Shown here: piece by piece, positions 63,610 to 64,000 of the stretch
Position numbering within the stretch: position 1 is the first letter of the stretch
Layout of the letters: every line of letters starts with the position of its first letter
Assembly (NCBI RefSeq): GCF_022347565.1
Contig: NZ_JAKRGH010000012.1
Location: forward strand, 79,086-143,085
Direction: 5' to 3'
DNA from: Vibrio sp. Of7-15
GTDB lineage: Bacteria > Pseudomonadota > Gammaproteobacteria > Enterobacterales > Vibrionaceae
Length of the DNA: 64,000 nt
Made by a program: the position numbers and the translations under genes
The notes under the pieces: generated by a model
Told to the model about the DNA's origin: nothing
Database searches by the model: none
What the model saw: the letters and a program-made list of their open reading frames with translations, nothing else

Positions 63610-63655
63610 CTTCTAACTCAATACGTATTTACTTATATTTTGGTTATACACCATA

Positions 63656-63820
63656 TTAATCGTCGGATATATAGATATATCCAATGCTCCACAATAGCCT
63701 TGAAGATTCTAGAGGCTCTAAAGCTTCTGAAAGCTCAGCACTATTTTTATGCTCTTCAATTACCTTCTTGGCTATTTTTTCAGCATCTTCACGGCTTTGT
63801 TTCCTAAATCGATGGAACTA
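63656..63820 (-). pseudogene. Truncated paralogue of the 63037-63609 gene
   Basis: Minus-strand reading in one frame gives '...KQSREDAEKIAKKVIEEHKN', then SAELSEALEPLESSRLLWSI and GYIYISDD before TAA at 63656-63658. The first part clearly matches 'GMSREEAEEIANEVIEKYKNK' of the neighbour. Its 5' part is missing and the sequence runs into the start of an IS5-type element near 63800-63825, so the gene is cut there. The exact junction is not certain. Confidence 0.55.
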
Positions 63821-64000
63821 ATCCCCTAAACTACGATCTGATCAGGAAAGCTCTTTTAACCATATAGTGTCATGCCTAGATCGAAATACAAAACGACGAA
63901 CTGGAAACAATATAATCAATCACTTATTAATAGAGGTTCACTGACATTCTGGATTGATGAAAGAGCGATTGACCTGTGGAGAAGTGAGGCGAAGAAATCA
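63800..64000 (+). mobile_element. Left end of an IS5-family insertion sequence (cut by window end)
   Basis: The transposase gene begins at 63872, and the preceding 50 to 70 bases must carry the left end. CTAA at 63808-63811, a typical IS5-type target word, occurs between the broken paralogue and the element. The inverted-repeat end cannot be fixed because the right end is outside the window. Confidence 0.6.
63872..64000 (+). CDS. IS5-family transposase, N-terminal fragment
   Basis: The open frame runs off the window after 43 codons. It starts MPRSKYKTTNWKQYNQSLIN and continues RGSLTFWIDERAIDLWRSE; the 'NW..YN..L..RGSLT.W' pattern is that of IS903/IS5-group DDE transposases common in marine gamma-proteobacteria. 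Catalytic residues lie further downstream, outside the window. Confidence 0.85.
   Translation, partial: MPRSKYKTTNWKQYNQSLINRGSLTFWIDERAIDLWRSEAKKS

Overview
The window looks like chromosomal DNA of a gamma-proteobacterium of the family Vibrionaceae (Vibrio, Aliivibrio or Photobacterium). This rests on the low GC content, the vibrio-type TonB2 operon (DUF3450, TtpC, ExbB, ExbD, TonB and TPR genes in that order), the aerobactin locus with its own hydroxamate ABC transporter (the C-D-B / iucABCD / iutA order reported for Vibrio mimicus), and the density of HD-GYP and hybrid-kinase signalling genes. The species cannot be fixed from the sequence alone.

Layout. 0-2.2 kb: end of a TRAP transporter operon (dctP fragment, dctQ, dctM). 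2.2-14.4 kb: mixed single genes: a coiled-coil membrane protein, a 46-residue putative exported peptide too short for ordinary gene calling, an MFS pump, an NAD(P)-binding protein divergent from a LysR regulator, an SgrR-type regulator, two small membrane proteins, a LonB-type protease, a GNAT enzyme, an HTH protein, and a fatty-acid-hydroxylase/sterol-desaturase gene broken by a one-base slip in an A9/T9 run. 14.7-34.0 kb: an iron-acquisition island with five sequences that fit the Fur box. It holds the TonB2 energising complex, an FhuF-like ferric-siderophore reductase, a likely exporter, an FhuCDB-type importer, aerobactin synthesis genes iucABCD and the receptor iutA. Together these cover synthesis, export, outer-membrane uptake, inner-membrane uptake and iron release.

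34-41 kb: a cysteine-cluster protein, a VOC protein, a large zinc metalloprotease, a family-3 solute-binding protein, a YhhY-type acetyltransferase, and an EamA permease preceded by a 21-codon leucine-rich leader ORF and RNA segments that can pair in mutually exclusive ways. 41-52.3 kb: signalling cluster: two HD-GYP proteins and a periplasmic binding protein paired with a hybrid histidine kinase in a LuxP/LuxQ-like arrangement. 52.4-52.6 kb: tRNA-Gly(TCC) and tRNA-Ser(GCT).

52.7-61.1 kb: a compact two-direction cluster: REC-TPR regulator, GH16 glycanase, DUF3131 protein, then a PrtD-type type I secretion ATPase, an HlyD-type adaptor and a membrane-anchored coiled-coil protein. It looks like a dedicated glycan or biofilm-related export and processing system, and I regard it as the best candidate for an undescribed system. 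61.1-62.7 kb: an isochorismatase-family hydrolase divergent from a GlxA-type regulator. 62.8-64 kb: an insertion hotspot with an IS982-like remnant, an unknown membrane protein, a truncated second copy of part of it, and the start of an IS5-family transposase cut by the window end.
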